This document shows positions 34,942 through 42,726 of a DNA stretch of 64,000 nucleotides, piece by piece. The first letter of the stretch is position 1. The number at the start of each line of letters is the position of its first letter. The notes beneath the pieces were generated by a model. The model did no database searches and was not told where the DNA came from. It was given only the letters and a program-made list of their open reading frames with translations. Position numbers and translations under genes: made by a program. The DNA lies in contig NZ_BRZA01000001.1 of assembly GCF_026012395.1 (NCBI RefSeq), positions 248,001 through 312,000 on the forward strand, read 5' to 3'. The stretch is from Lysinibacillus piscis. GTDB lineage: Bacteria; Bacillota; Bacilli; Bacillales_A; Planococcaceae.

Positions 34942-35493
34942 CTATTTACATCTTAGCACATACGCTGGTGGGATATTCATCCAAACCTTTGTATGTGAAA
35001 TACGATCAAAAAATTGCTGAATAAGTGATTTACGTACAAGTGAGTATTGGAATGTAATAAACTCCCCATCCTCCATACATGTTCGAATATTCTGTAAAAT
35101 AGATGCAGAAACAATTGGTGATAAGGATGTAAACGGTAAACCAGACACAATATAGTCAATTTTTTTAATATGTAATTCATCCATATATAAGCATAAATTT
35201 TCAGCTGAACCATGAATGACTTCCACATTCGGCTCATAGGCTAATTGACGACGTAGTTTTTCACAAAAAACAGCATTATTATCAATTAAAATTAGTTTAG
35301 TTAATGGTTTTTTCTTTTTGATTAGCTCCATTGTAAACGAACCTGTACCAGGACCAAGCTCTATAATGCATTCAGCTTGCTCAAATGAAATTGTTTCTAA
35401 CATTTTCTTTGTTAATTTTTTAGAACTGGGTGAAATAGCACCTATACTTTTAGGATTTTTCAAAAATTCATGGATAAATGTTATAAATTGCAT
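34942..35493 (-). CDS. Class I SAM-dependent methyltransferase, phospholipid N-methyltransferase-like
   Basis: The 183-residue protein has the SAM-binding motif IIELGPGTGSFTMELI (about 43-58) and an N-terminal FLKNPKSIGAISPSSKKL segment, both typical of a small family related to phospholipid N-methyltransferase and to rRNA dimethylases. The motif YIVSGLPFTSL corresponds to motif IV. Acting on a membrane lipid would fit its operon with DedA and a two-component system, but the substrate is inferred. It is the first gene of the operon. Confidence 0.78.
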   Translation of the reverse strand: MQFITFIHEFLKNPKSIGAISPSSKKLTKKMLETISFEQAECIIELGPGTGSFTMELIKKKKPLTKLILIDNNAVFCEKLRRQLAYEPNVEVIHGSAENLCLYMDELHIKKIDYIVSGLPFTSLSPIVSASILQNIRTCMEDGEFITFQYSLVRKSLIQQFFDRISHTKVWMNIPPAYVLRCK

Positions 35494-35540
35494 ACAATAT
35501 TGCCCCCTTCATTACTCTCTTGGTCTCACTTTAGCTGACA

Positions 35541-35583
35541 TTTCTTAACGTTATGAGAGGGAATTTCTTAACTTTTTCTTAAT
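35541..35583. promoter_or_regulatory. Three direct repeats, candidate response-regulator binding site
   Basis: TTTCTTAAC at 35541-35549 and 35564-35572, and TTTCTTAAT at 35575-35583. Start-to-start spacings are 23 and 11 bp, about two turns and one turn of DNA. This is the layout OmpR/PhoP-type regulators use, and it lies between the methyltransferase/DedA/two-component operon and the divergent gene at 35653. Confidence 0.55.
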
Positions 35584-35652
35584 ATTACTCATAACCAGCC
35601 TATCATTCGAATAGAAACCTATATAGACCATCAAGCGGAGGTGCACACAGCA

Positions 35653-36456
35653 ATGCGACAAGTCCATGATGTGAAAGCGTTTATTCTTCCATTTGTACAG
35701 CATGATCCATTGTTTCTTATTATTCAACAACAGGCAAATTTAGAGGAACTTCTTTATGAGGATGCCTATTTAGTTGAAATAGATGAAGCTAAGCATTATT
35801 CCATTGCACAGGTAGCGGAGTGGCTTGGCATTACCATTGCCATGTTACGCTACTATATGAAGCCATTTGAAGCATATATTTTTGAGCAATCAACCCATCA
35901 GCAGTTAACATTATCTGCGATTATAAAGCTTCGTATGATTCTCCTCTTAAAGGACAAGTACCGTGTCAAAGGCTTGAAAGAGCTATTAAGAATGAATGAA
36001 GCTGACCAATGTATTCAACAGCAAATTGTCGCCACAACTACTGTGACGGAGGATGTTACACAGCAAGTGAACATACTAGGACAAGTATTACAGCAAATGA
36101 TCGAAACAGGGCTTTTTCATTTCACACCAAGTGACGGACAGGACAATATACACATTGCTATTAATGACCAGTTCCTCACTCAATACATGCAACAACATAT
36201 GGTCACGCTACAAAAAGAACATACACAGGGCCTTGTGCAAAAAATTCGTGCACGTCATATTGAAAATGAAGTGATGCTATCCTTACGTATTGAAGCATTA
36301 CAGCAATTTGCCACCCAATATAAAGTCAGCTTTTGGACAAAAATCTTTCGTGCCGCACAGCTCAATATGGAAAAAGAACAATTTGTGTTGCGTTATATTT
36401 CACAGCACCTTACAAATCGACTAGAATCGGCTCTTTCTCGCTATTATGCGCCGTAA
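35653..36456 (+). CDS. MerR-like helix-turn-helix protein, unknown role
   Basis: A 267-residue protein. Residues about 48-120 look like a MerR-type winged helix (YSIAQVAEWLGITIAMLRYY, then LRMILLLKDKYRVKGLKELL), and the rest is glutamine-rich and helical, possibly coiled coil. No cysteine effector site of classical metal sensors is seen. It diverges from the envelope two-component operon across the direct repeats. I prefer the ATG at 35653, after GGAGG; the GTG at 35641 overlaps that site. A 24-bp perfect terminator follows. Confidence 0.65.
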   Translation: MRQVHDVKAFILPFVQHDPLFLIIQQQANLEELLYEDAYLVEIDEAKHYSIAQVAEWLGITIAMLRYYMKPFEAYIFEQSTHQQLTLSAIIKLRMILLLKDKYRVKGLKELLRMNEADQCIQQQIVATTTVTEDVTQQVNILGQVLQQMIETGLFHFTPSDGQDNIHIAINDQFLTQYMQQHMVTLQKEHTQGLVQKIRARHIENEVMLSLRIEALQQFATQYKVSFWTKIFRAAQLNMEKEQFVLRYISQHLTNRLESALSRYYAP

Positions 36457-36457
36457 A

Positions 36458-36515
36458 ATAATGACAAAATAACCCTCTATCTTATTCAGTCGATAGAGGG
36501 TTATTTTGTCATTAT
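36458..36515. terminator. Bidirectional terminator with a 24-bp perfect stem
   Basis: Arms 36458-36481 and 36492-36515 are perfect inverted complements with a 10-base loop (core AACCCTCTATC / GATAGAGGGTT). It lies between convergent genes. Confidence 0.9.
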
Positions 36516-36521
36516 CTTAGT

Positions 36522-36848
36522 TTACTCCTTACCATCTTCCTTAAAAATTTCTTTTGCTAAAGTAAATGCAGACCAAGCTTTTGGCCACCCTGCATAAAAA
36601 GCTAAATGAGTAATCAGCTCTACTATTTCCGCTTTGGTTACGCCATTTTGTTGAGCTATTTTTAGATGTGCCTCTAATTGCGGAGCGCCCTGTGTCATTA
36701 AACTTGCACAAGTAATCATGCTACGATCACGTGTAGATAGTTCTGACTCTCTTGACCATACTTCTCCAAATAACACATCATCATTTAACTGTGCAAATTG
36801 AGGAGCAAATTCGCCTAAATTATCACGACCTGCTGTTTGTTTAGCCAT
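36522..36848 (-). CDS. Carboxymuconolactone decarboxylase / AhpD-like family protein
   Basis: A 108-residue member of the CMD family: STRDRSMITCASLMTQGAPQ, AHLKIAQQNGVTKAEIVELI and HLAFYAGWPKAWSAF. Only one cysteine is present where AhpD-type enzymes have CxxC, so a simple peroxidase relay is unlikely; the decarboxylase-like subgroup often pairs with a cupin protein, as here. It overlaps the cupin gene by 8 bases and is translationally coupled to it. Substrate unknown. Confidence 0.83.
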   Translation of the reverse strand: MAKQTAGRDNLGEFAPQFAQLNDDVLFGEVWSRESELSTRDRSMITCASLMTQGAPQLEAHLKIAQQNGVTKAEIVELITHLAFYAGWPKAWSAFTLAKEIFKEDGKE

Positions 36849-37266
36849 TTATATCCCCCTCTAGTTTTGAGTAAATTTCATCCGTAACAGGCTCTAGCCA
36901 CTCTGGCGTACCCGCTGTAATGGCAATATGTTCAAACCAGCTATCTTTTGCTGCACCATGCCAATGTTTAACACCATCATGAATAACTACAACATCGCCC
37001 GTTTTTAAAAATTGCGCAGGCTTTCCTTCTTCTTGATACCAACCTTCTCCACCTGTAACCAATAACAGTTGAAAACCATCATGGTGAATATGCCAATTGT
37101 TACGACAGCCAGGTTCAAATGTTACATTGCCAACACCCACACTGATATTTGGATCAGCTACTAAATTTTTTAAATAGCTTTGTCCTACAAAATATTGTGC
37201 AAAAGCATCGTTTTTTTCTCCTGCTGGGAAAATAACACCATTTTTTACTTCTTCATGTTTTGCCAT
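36841..37266 (-). CDS. Cupin-domain protein
   Basis: The 141-residue protein is a single cupin: GCRNNWHIHHDGFQLLLVTGGEG-type first motif near residues 60-80 with the metal-binding His residues, and GDVVVIHDGVKHWHGA as the second motif. It is related to small cupins found with CMD-family proteins. GGAGG lies 9-10 bases ahead of the ATG at 37266. A LysR-family gene lies directly upstream on the same strand and is a likely regulator of the pair. Confidence 0.83.
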   Translation of the reverse strand: MAKHEEVKNGVIFPAGEKNDAFAQYFVGQSYLKNLVADPNISVGVGNVTFEPGCRNNWHIHHDGFQLLLVTGGEGWYQEEGKPAQFLKTGDVVVIHDGVKHWHGAAKDSWFEHIAITAGTPEWLEPVTDEIYSKLEGDING

Positions 37267-37362
37267 TTTCGTATTCCTCCAATATAGAAAAATCGTTTTC
37301 ATTTCCTTATGCTAAAGAAGAAAAACTGCATTGTCTAATACCTTTTAAATCATCAACTATAC

Positions 37363-38241
37363 TCAAAAGGCATGTTTAAATTTTTCTATTAATTTATGGA
37401 CAGCTGGTGAAATCACTGTATTCTTTTTCCATACCACAACACAATTTATTTTTATTTCAGGCATCAACGGCAGAAATTTCATATTTTCTAGCCTTCGATT
37501 TGATACCGCTCCTTCAATGGTCAATGCTGAACCTACTCCATTTTCCACAAGCGAGAATACGTTGAAAATCAAATTAAAGGTTCCGATAATAGTTAGTTCT
37601 CCTACTTCCAGCTTTAACCTTGCATACAGCATTTTTTGTACATCTACTCTCGATGGACATAATAGCGGGATACCCATAAGTTCATCAATTGTTACACAAT
37701 TTCGATTAGCTAGGAAAAAATCCTTCGACACTAGTAAGCCCCATTTTTCCTGTCTTGGTAAAATGATTTTATTGAATTTTTCTGTTGAAATGGGCTCAAG
37801 TAATAGGGCAATATCCAATAACCCTCTATCCAATTTCTCTACTATTTCATCACTTGTCCCACTAAAAATGCTAAAGCTTACTTGAGGATACTCTGCAACC
37901 ATCTCTTCTAAAAACATTGCTAATGTATCTGAATTATCTGCCTCCACACAGCCAATAGCAATATGACCACTCACCACTTCTTGTTTTCTCTCTAAAAATA
38001 CCTGCTCTGTTTTATCGCTCAACAAAACCATCTCTTCTGCCCGACTTTTAAGGAACATACCTGCTTCGGTCAAAAGCATTTTTTTATTTTTGCGAATAAA
38101 AAGAGGCGTTCCCAGCTTTTCTTCAAGTTCTTTTATTTGTCTGCTAAGTGTAGGTTGGGTAATATGTAATACTCTTGCAGCTTGGGTGATACTTTGTTCT
38201 GTGGCAACGGTTAAAAAATAGCGTAATATCCTGATCTCCAA
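37363..38241 (-). CDS. LysR-family transcriptional regulator
   Basis: A 292-residue LysR protein with an N-terminal HTH (SITQAARVLHITQPTLSRQI, about residues 17-36) and a substrate-binding domain starting near HIAIGCVEADNS. It begins with TTG, 8 bases after AGGAGGG. It lies 96 bases upstream of the cupin/CMD pair in the same orientation, whereas LysR regulators more often diverge from their targets, so the target is uncertain. Confidence 0.87.
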   Translation of the reverse strand: MEIRILRYFLTVATEQSITQAARVLHITQPTLSRQIKELEEKLGTPLFIRKNKKMLLTEAGMFLKSRAEEMVLLSDKTEQVFLERKQEVVSGHIAIGCVEADNSDTLAMFLEEMVAEYPQVSFSIFSGTSDEIVEKLDRGLLDIALLLEPISTEKFNKIILPRQEKWGLLVSKDFFLANRNCVTIDELMGIPLLCPSRVDVQKMLYARLKLEVGELTIIGTFNLIFNVFSLVENGVGSALTIEGAVSNRRLENMKFLPLMPEIKINCVVVWKKNTVISPAVHKLIEKFKHAF

Positions 38242-38359
38242 AGTTACTCCCTCCTACAATCACTCAAATTTCTTCAAACTTTTTTCTACTTACTGTGTAT
38301 GTTCATCATCGTTTACCAATTTATATTTTCATCTATCCAAAGCTTTAGTCACCACACCA

Positions 38360-38956
38360 TTAGCGCAAAAATCCTAAACTACTAATAAAGCGCAATAAGC
38401 GAAAATGCATCATGACCATTTCTTCCACTGTCATATCCTCATTGCCATTTTCCAACCATTGCTGAATCACCCCTAAAATAGCAGATGTTAAAAAAGCCTG
38501 TAAATAAGAGCGGAATTCACTATCAAACGCCTCTACCTGCAACGCCATTACTTTGTCAAGGAGATGATTACTAAAAACATTTTTCATTTGATGGCTAAAA
38601 GCTTGGCTACCATTCGCACCTAACAATACACGAAAGGCCTTATCTTGTTTTTTTATATAAGTAATCACCCCTACAAATGGTTGATAGAGTTGGCCCTTTT
38701 GAATAGTTTGAAAAGCTTCAACGGGCTGCACTTGTTGCACACATGAGGCTAATTCCTGCAAAAGCTGTTGTTGTAAATCCTCCATCACCTCAAATTTATC
38801 CATGTAATGTAAATAAAAAGTGCCACGATTAATATTTGCTGTTAGTGCTAGATTTTTCACTGTGATTTGTTCAAACGGCACTGTCTGCATTTGCTCTACT
38901 AATGCTTGCCTAATTGCCTGTTTTGTTTCACTGTTCATTTGTTCGTGTATCGACAT
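38360..38956 (-). CDS. TetR/AcrR-family transcriptional regulator
   Basis: The 198-residue protein has a TetR HTH (FEQITVKNLALTANINRGTF, with YLHYMDKFE following) and an all-helical ligand domain with a TetR_C-type end (LTSAILGVIQQWLENGNEDM). It diverges from an ABC-2 exporter operon across 100 bases containing a 17-bp palindrome, so it most likely represses that exporter until a substrate binds. Confidence 0.87.
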   Translation of the reverse strand: MSIHEQMNSETKQAIRQALVEQMQTVPFEQITVKNLALTANINRGTFYLHYMDKFEVMEDLQQQLLQELASCVQQVQPVEAFQTIQKGQLYQPFVGVITYIKKQDKAFRVLLGANGSQAFSHQMKNVFSNHLLDKVMALQVEAFDSEFRSYLQAFLTSAILGVIQQWLENGNEDMTVEEMVMMHFRLLRFISSLGFLR

Positions 38957-38976
38957 ACATTAACTTCCTTCACTCA

Positions 38977-38993
38977 ACATTTTGCGAAAATGT
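38977..38993. promoter_or_regulatory. Palindromic TetR operator candidate
   Basis: ACATTTTGCGAAAATGT is a perfect 17-bp palindrome around a central C/G, placed between the TetR gene and the divergent ABC exporter operon, 20 bases from the TetR start codon. Confidence 0.65.
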
Positions 38994-39056
38994 GTTGATT
39001 GTATTTGCTACTATGCTAGCTTAAAATTTTAGTAACTTCAACAAGGATGTGATTGT

Positions 39057-39776
39057 ATGGTGATTTCATTACGTGCCATTGAAAAAAGTTTTCAGCATAA
39101 GCAAGTGATTGCCCCATTATCTTTGGAAATTCCACAGGGACAGCTTATCGGTCTACTTGGTCCTTCTGGCTGTGGGAAAACGACGTTGATTAAAATGATT
39201 ATGGGTATGATGAAGCCTGATAACGGGCAAATTTATGTTTTCAATAAAACCGTTCCCCATCAGCAACTTTTAACAGATATCGGCTATATGGCGCAATCTG
39301 ATGCATTGTATACAGACTTGACAGGTGAGGAAAATTTACAGTTTTTCGCCAAGCTCTATCGTTTACCGAAAAAAGAGCGTACAGAACGTGTTGCCTATAC
39401 AGCACAGCTTGTTCGCTTGAGTGATGACTTAAATAGAAAAGTGGAGACTTATTCAGGTGGAATGAAGCGGAGGCTGTCACTTGCCATTGCTTTGATTCAA
39501 AATCCAACATTATTACTTTTAGATGAACCGACTGTTGGTATTGACCCTTTATTAAAGGTAGATATTTGGCAGGAGCTACTTCGCTTAAAAAACGAGGAGC
39601 AAAAAACGATTTTAGTGACAACGCATGCGATGGATGAGGCGGAGAAATGTGATCAATTAGCGATGTTACGAGATGGTCAAATGATTGCTTATGATACACC
39701 TCAAGCATTGAAGGCACGCTACCAGGCAAAGGATTTCGATGAGGTCTTTATTAAGGCAGGAGGTCGTACACAATGA
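39057..39776 (+). CDS. ABC-2 type exporter ATP-binding protein
   Basis: A 239-residue ABC ATPase with Walker A GPSGCGKTTLIKM, signature YSGGMKRRLSLAIAL and Walker B LLLLDEPTVGIDP. It resembles DrrA/CcmA-type ATPases that drive drug or lipid export. It overlaps the permease gene by 4 bases and is divergent from a TetR regulator. Confidence 0.9.
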   Translation: MVISLRAIEKSFQHKQVIAPLSLEIPQGQLIGLLGPSGCGKTTLIKMIMGMMKPDNGQIYVFNKTVPHQQLLTDIGYMAQSDALYTDLTGEENLQFFAKLYRLPKKERTERVAYTAQLVRLSDDLNRKVETYSGGMKRRLSLAIALIQNPTLLLLDEPTVGIDPLLKVDIWQELLRLKNEEQKTILVTTHAMDEAEKCDQLAMLRDGQMIAYDTPQALKARYQAKDFDEVFIKAGGRTQ

Positions 39777-40789
39777 GAGTTGGCGCTGTAATCACAAGAA
39801 TTTTTCAACAAATGAGACGAGATAAACGGACATTAGCCTTACTTTTTGTTGCACCGTTAATGGTACTATCATTAATGTATTTTATTTTTGGTAGTGATGA
39901 TAAAGAATTAACACTCGTTGTGTCAGATGTTCCAACACCAATCATTCAACAATTAGAGCAATCCGATTTCCACATAGTCGTACAATCAAACTTTTCACAA
40001 GCCTTACTAAAAGAAAAAGCCTATGATGGTTGGTTGACGATGATTGACCAGACAGCCAAGCTAACATTGCTCAATGATACACCAGCCAATGCGAAGGCGT
40101 TGATGATGAAGCTTTCACAGGCATTACAACCAACACAAGCTACTACTATTACACTTAAAACAAATTATATTTATGGAGATGCAGAGACAACCTCCTTTGA
40201 TATTTTCAGCCCTATGTTAATCGGCTTCTTTGTCTTCTTTTTTGTCTTTTTAATTACAGGAATTGCTTTGTTAAAGGAGCGCACTTCAGGTACACTTGAA
40301 CGCTTGCTTGCTACACCGATTAAGCGTGCTGAAATTGTGGCTGGCTATATGCTTGGTTACGGTTTATTTGCCCTGATTCAAACGATTGTCATTGTCTTAT
40401 TCAGCATTTATGTATTAGATATTGTCCATGTTGGTTCTATTTGGCTTGTATTGCTTATTAATGTGGCTGTTGCCTGTGTATCATTATCGCTAGGGGCTTT
40501 ACTATCAAGCTTTGCGGCCTCTGAATTTCAAATGATGCAATTTATTCCGCTTGTTATCGTGCCACAAGTATTTTTCTCAGGTATTTTCCCATTGGATACG
40601 ATGGCACAATGGCTGCAATATTTAGGACGCATTATGCCACTGTATTATGCAGCAGATGCTTTGAATGGTGTGATGTATAAAGGCAATTCATTTGGTGATA
40701 TCGCTATGAATCTAAGTATACTAGCTTGCTTTGCACTTGTATTCATCATCCTAAATATTATTAGCTTAAGAAAATACCGTTCACTCTAA
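39773..40789 (+). CDS. ABC-2 type exporter permease
   Basis: The 338-residue membrane protein has one N-terminal helix (about 20-38), a large extracytoplasmic region, then five helices from about residue 147 (MLIGFFVFFFVFLITGIALL). It ends in the ABC-2 block VPQVFFSGIFPLDTMAQWLQ with the LGRIMPLYYAADAL motif. It works with the ATPase encoded immediately upstream; substrates of such pairs are usually hydrophobic drugs. Confidence 0.88.
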   Translation: MRVGAVITRIFQQMRRDKRTLALLFVAPLMVLSLMYFIFGSDDKELTLVVSDVPTPIIQQLEQSDFHIVVQSNFSQALLKEKAYDGWLTMIDQTAKLTLLNDTPANAKALMMKLSQALQPTQATTITLKTNYIYGDAETTSFDIFSPMLIGFFVFFFVFLITGIALLKERTSGTLERLLATPIKRAEIVAGYMLGYGLFALIQTIVIVLFSIYVLDIVHVGSIWLVLLINVAVACVSLSLGALLSSFAASEFQMMQFIPLVIVPQVFFSGIFPLDTMAQWLQYLGRIMPLYYAADALNGVMYKGNSFGDIAMNLSILACFALVFIILNIISLRKYRSL

Positions 40790-40795
40790 CAACTA

Positions 40796-40840
40796 ATAAA
40801 TGGCGTAGCATCTGGGTGTTTAAGATGCTACGCCATTTAT
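40796..40840. terminator. Terminator after the ABC exporter operon
   Basis: A perfect 18-bp inverted repeat (ATAAATGGCGTAGCATCT at 40796-40813, and its complement at 40823-40840) followed by T-rich DNA. It also stands next to the stop codon of the minus-strand gene fragment at 40841. Confidence 0.88.
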
Positions 40841-40966
40841 TTATTGCTTCACTGCATGAATAAAATGAATGGTTTCAAAGGCAGACAAATAATCCGTTCT
40901 ATGATTAAAAAACTGTGATTGGATATCCGCTGGCGATAAATGCTCGTAAATTAATAAAGAAGGAGA
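40841..40966 (-). pseudogene. 3' gene fragment fused to the CRISPR trailer
   Basis: A minus-strand frame ends in TAA at 40841-40843 and reads SPSLLIYEHLSPADIQ, then SQFFNHRTDYLSAFETIHF and IHAVKQ, a convincing protein C-terminus of about 41 residues. It begins exactly at the degenerate last CRISPR repeat, and a stop lies upstream at 40973. The rest of the gene is missing, so a deletion joined it to the array. The parent family is not recognised. Confidence 0.65.
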
Positions 40967-41101
40967 CCCTGATCAATACGGACAATATGGTGCATTTGAT
41001 CATTTCAATCCACTCCCCCAATATAGAAGGAGACAAATTCGAGAGTTGATTGATAAATCTAATGCATTATTTCAATCCACTCCCTCAATATAGAAGGAGA
41101 C
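40935..41101 (-). CRISPR. Orphan two-spacer CRISPR array, type I-C-like repeats
   Basis: Two 33-bp repeats (41002-41034 and 41069-41101) differ at one base. Read on the minus strand they start GTCTCCTTCTATATTG and end GTGGATTGAAAT, the 3' end typical of type I-C repeats. Spacers are 34 bp each (40968-41001 and 41035-41068). A third, trailer-end unit (40935-40967) matches at 14 of the first 15 bases (minus-strand sense) and then diverges. No cas gene lies in the window. Transcription should run on the minus strand from the leader at higher coordinates. Confidence 0.88.
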
Positions 41102-41260
41102 TGTGAAAAATAGTTGAAAGATGATAGTTATGATTATTTTTCACTAAAAAATAAATTTGTATAGTTATTTTAACCTACCAATTTTTCCATATTAATTAAA
41201 AATATCATTCATTGTAAGTGCGAATCCCCTAGGAAAACCATGTTTGTTTTAGATTCGCAC
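41102..41260 (-). promoter_or_regulatory. CRISPR leader region
   Basis: This AT-rich stretch lies on the side expected for the leader given repeat orientation. It contains, at 41218-41260, a 9-bp inverted repeat GTGCGAATC/GATTCGCAC around a CCTAGG core, resembling the conserved hairpin-like element I associate with type I-C leaders. Next to it (41261-41313) nothing of cas2 remains. Confidence 0.6.
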
Positions 41261-41313
41261 CTACTATAAAAGTACAGTTTCTTCTACGATCTTTTCTTTA
41301 ACGTCTAGGCACG

Positions 41314-42069
41314 TCATTTTACTGCCATAAAACGCAAACGATAATAATCTGCAATCCATTGTCCTTCTTGATAGATGGAAGGTTTTAATAACGTCTCACA
41401 CTGTGCATACACTCTCTCCTTCTCATCCTCAGATAAACGCTGAAGAATATTGAAGCTAAACATCTTTAGCCAATTGCGAAGCCCAGCCTCTCCTTGCAGT
41501 GGTGTCGGACGCTCATAATGCGTTATCATCTTCACTGTAAAACCCGCTTGCTCCAATTTTGCTTGATATGCTTCTGCTGTTGGAAAATACCACGGAAAAT
41601 AGTGCTCATCATATGAAAAATGTAACAGCTCCATACTTGCTTGCAATGCACTAACAATCGAAGCGATATTGCCATGCCCACCCATTTCTGCAACGAAGCG
41701 ACCTCCCTGCTTTAAGGCATGATAACTATTGTTAATTACGATGTCCGGTTGTTTCATCCAGTGCAAAGCAGCATTCGAAAAAATTGCATCAAACTCCTCA
41801 GTCATCTGCATAGCTGTAGCATCGATTGTTTGAAATGATAGTGTCGGATACTTTTGCTGTGCTGTTGCTATCATTTCTGTGGAGGCATCGATTCCTTGTA
41901 CATACGCACCATAACTAGCAATTTCAGCAGTTAAATCTCCTGTGCCACAGCCAAGATCTAAAATAACCTCCTGTGGCAGTGGTGCAAGTACATCCACTAA
42001 GCTCTCTCCAAATTTCGATACAAAATCATGTTTTTGATCATATAGCTGAGCATTCCATTTGTTTGTCAT
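41314..42069 (-). CDS. Class I SAM-dependent methyltransferase (trans-aconitate methyltransferase-like)
   Basis: A 251-residue methyltransferase with motif I VILDLGCGTGDLTAEIASYG (about 35-54), motif II VQGIDAS and motif IV FDAIFSNAALHWM. The layout KWNAQLYDQKHDFVSKFGES at the N-terminus matches the Tam-like group acting on small carboxylates, but the substrate is not certain. It lies next to the CRISPR leader and is monocistronic. I start at the ATG at 42069; a GTG at 42078 is possible. Confidence 0.82.
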   Translation of the reverse strand: MTNKWNAQLYDQKHDFVSKFGESLVDVLAPLPQEVILDLGCGTGDLTAEIASYGAYVQGIDASTEMIATAQQKYPTLSFQTIDATAMQMTEEFDAIFSNAALHWMKQPDIVINNSYHALKQGGRFVAEMGGHGNIASIVSALQASMELLHFSYDEHYFPWYFPTAEAYQAKLEQAGFTVKMITHYERPTPLQGEAGLRNWLKMFSFNILQRLSEDEKERVYAQCETLLKPSIYQEGQWIADYYRLRFMAVK

Positions 42070-42136
42070 CAGCTCCACCTCTCCTTCGCTTTAGTATAGC
42101 AGAGAAATGAATGAAACTATATGACTTCATACAAAA

Positions 42137-42165
42137 AACCCTCCAATGGTATAAATTGGAGGGTT
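42137..42165 (-). terminator. Terminator after ptsH
   Basis: AACCCTCCAAT (42137-42147) and ATTGGAGGGTT (42155-42165) form a perfect 11-bp stem with a 7-base loop, followed on the minus strand by TTTTTT. Confidence 0.9.
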
Positions 42166-42172
42166 CCTTTAT

Positions 42173-42442
42173 TTATTCAGCTAAGCCTGCACTTTTCATT
42201 ACATCTGCTAATGTTGTTAATGCTTCTGCTTCATCAGCGCCATCAATGCTGATTTTGAATATAGCACCTGATGGAATCCCTAGAGCCATTACGCCCATAA
42301 TGGATTTTAAGTTGACTGTTCTTTCTTTATACGTCAAATTAACATCCGAAGTAAACTTACTTGCTGTTTGCACTAATGTTGTTGCTGGACGTGCATGAAT
42401 TCCTGTCTTATCGATTACTGTAAATGTTTTTTCTACTGCCAT
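42173..42442 (-). CDS. ptsH: HPr phosphocarrier protein
   Basis: An 89-residue HPr with the active-site histidine in GIHARPAT (His16 counting Met) and the regulatory serine in NLKSIMGVM (Ser47) that HPr kinase phosphorylates. It passes phosphate from enzyme I to all PTS IIA proteins and, as HPr-Ser-P, is the CcpA co-repressor, linking it to the two PTS operons and the cre sites in this window. It is not followed by ptsI, so it is a single-gene unit; a Crh-like role is ruled out by the intact histidine. Confidence 0.92.
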   Translation of the reverse strand: MAVEKTFTVIDKTGIHARPATTLVQTASKFTSDVNLTYKERTVNLKSIMGVMALGIPSGAIFKISIDGADEAEALTTLADVMKSAGLAE

Positions 42443-42550
42443 GATTCTTCCTCCTATTTTCCCTAAGTAGCCTATAAAATGTCTACCTTCAGAAATAATT
42501 GACTAAGCGCTACCATTTTTCAATGAAATCGCTTTAGTACGATATGTATT

Positions 42551-42579
42551 ATTATGACGCAATCTCCCCTTTTCTGCAA
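42551..42579 (-). promoter_or_regulatory. Candidate ptsH promoter
   Basis: Minus strand TTGCAG (42574-42579), 17-bp spacer, CATAAT (42551-42556). The match is moderate; the leader to the HPr start would be about 100 bases. Confidence 0.4.
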
Positions 42580-42652
42580 TTTGTATACTAACATTGTCAT
42601 AAAAATAATATAATTTAAGTGGACTAGCTACGATTTGTTGTATATGTATTCA

Positions 42653-42668
42653 ATACGTTATAACGTAT
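42653..42668. promoter_or_regulatory. Perfect 16-bp palindrome upstream of the NUDIX gene
   Basis: ATACGTTATAACGTAT is fully self-complementary. It lies 23 bases upstream of an extended -10 element (TGTTATACT, hexamer 42691-42696), covering the -35 position, so it could be an operator for an activator or repressor of the NUDIX gene. Confidence 0.45.
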
Positions 42669-42726
42669 AGCTGTGCTACTATTTACTTGTTATACTAGAA
42701 ATCATTCTTGAAATGGAGGTTATTTT

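Noticed and set aside
39241-39729. 162-codon frame antisense to the ABC ATPase gene
   Set aside because: It is a shadow of a strongly conserved ATPase; no start signal or family resemblance.
41261-41313. Remnant of cas2 next to the CRISPR leader
   Set aside because: No frame here resembles a Cas2 C-terminus; the interval is short and AT-rich.
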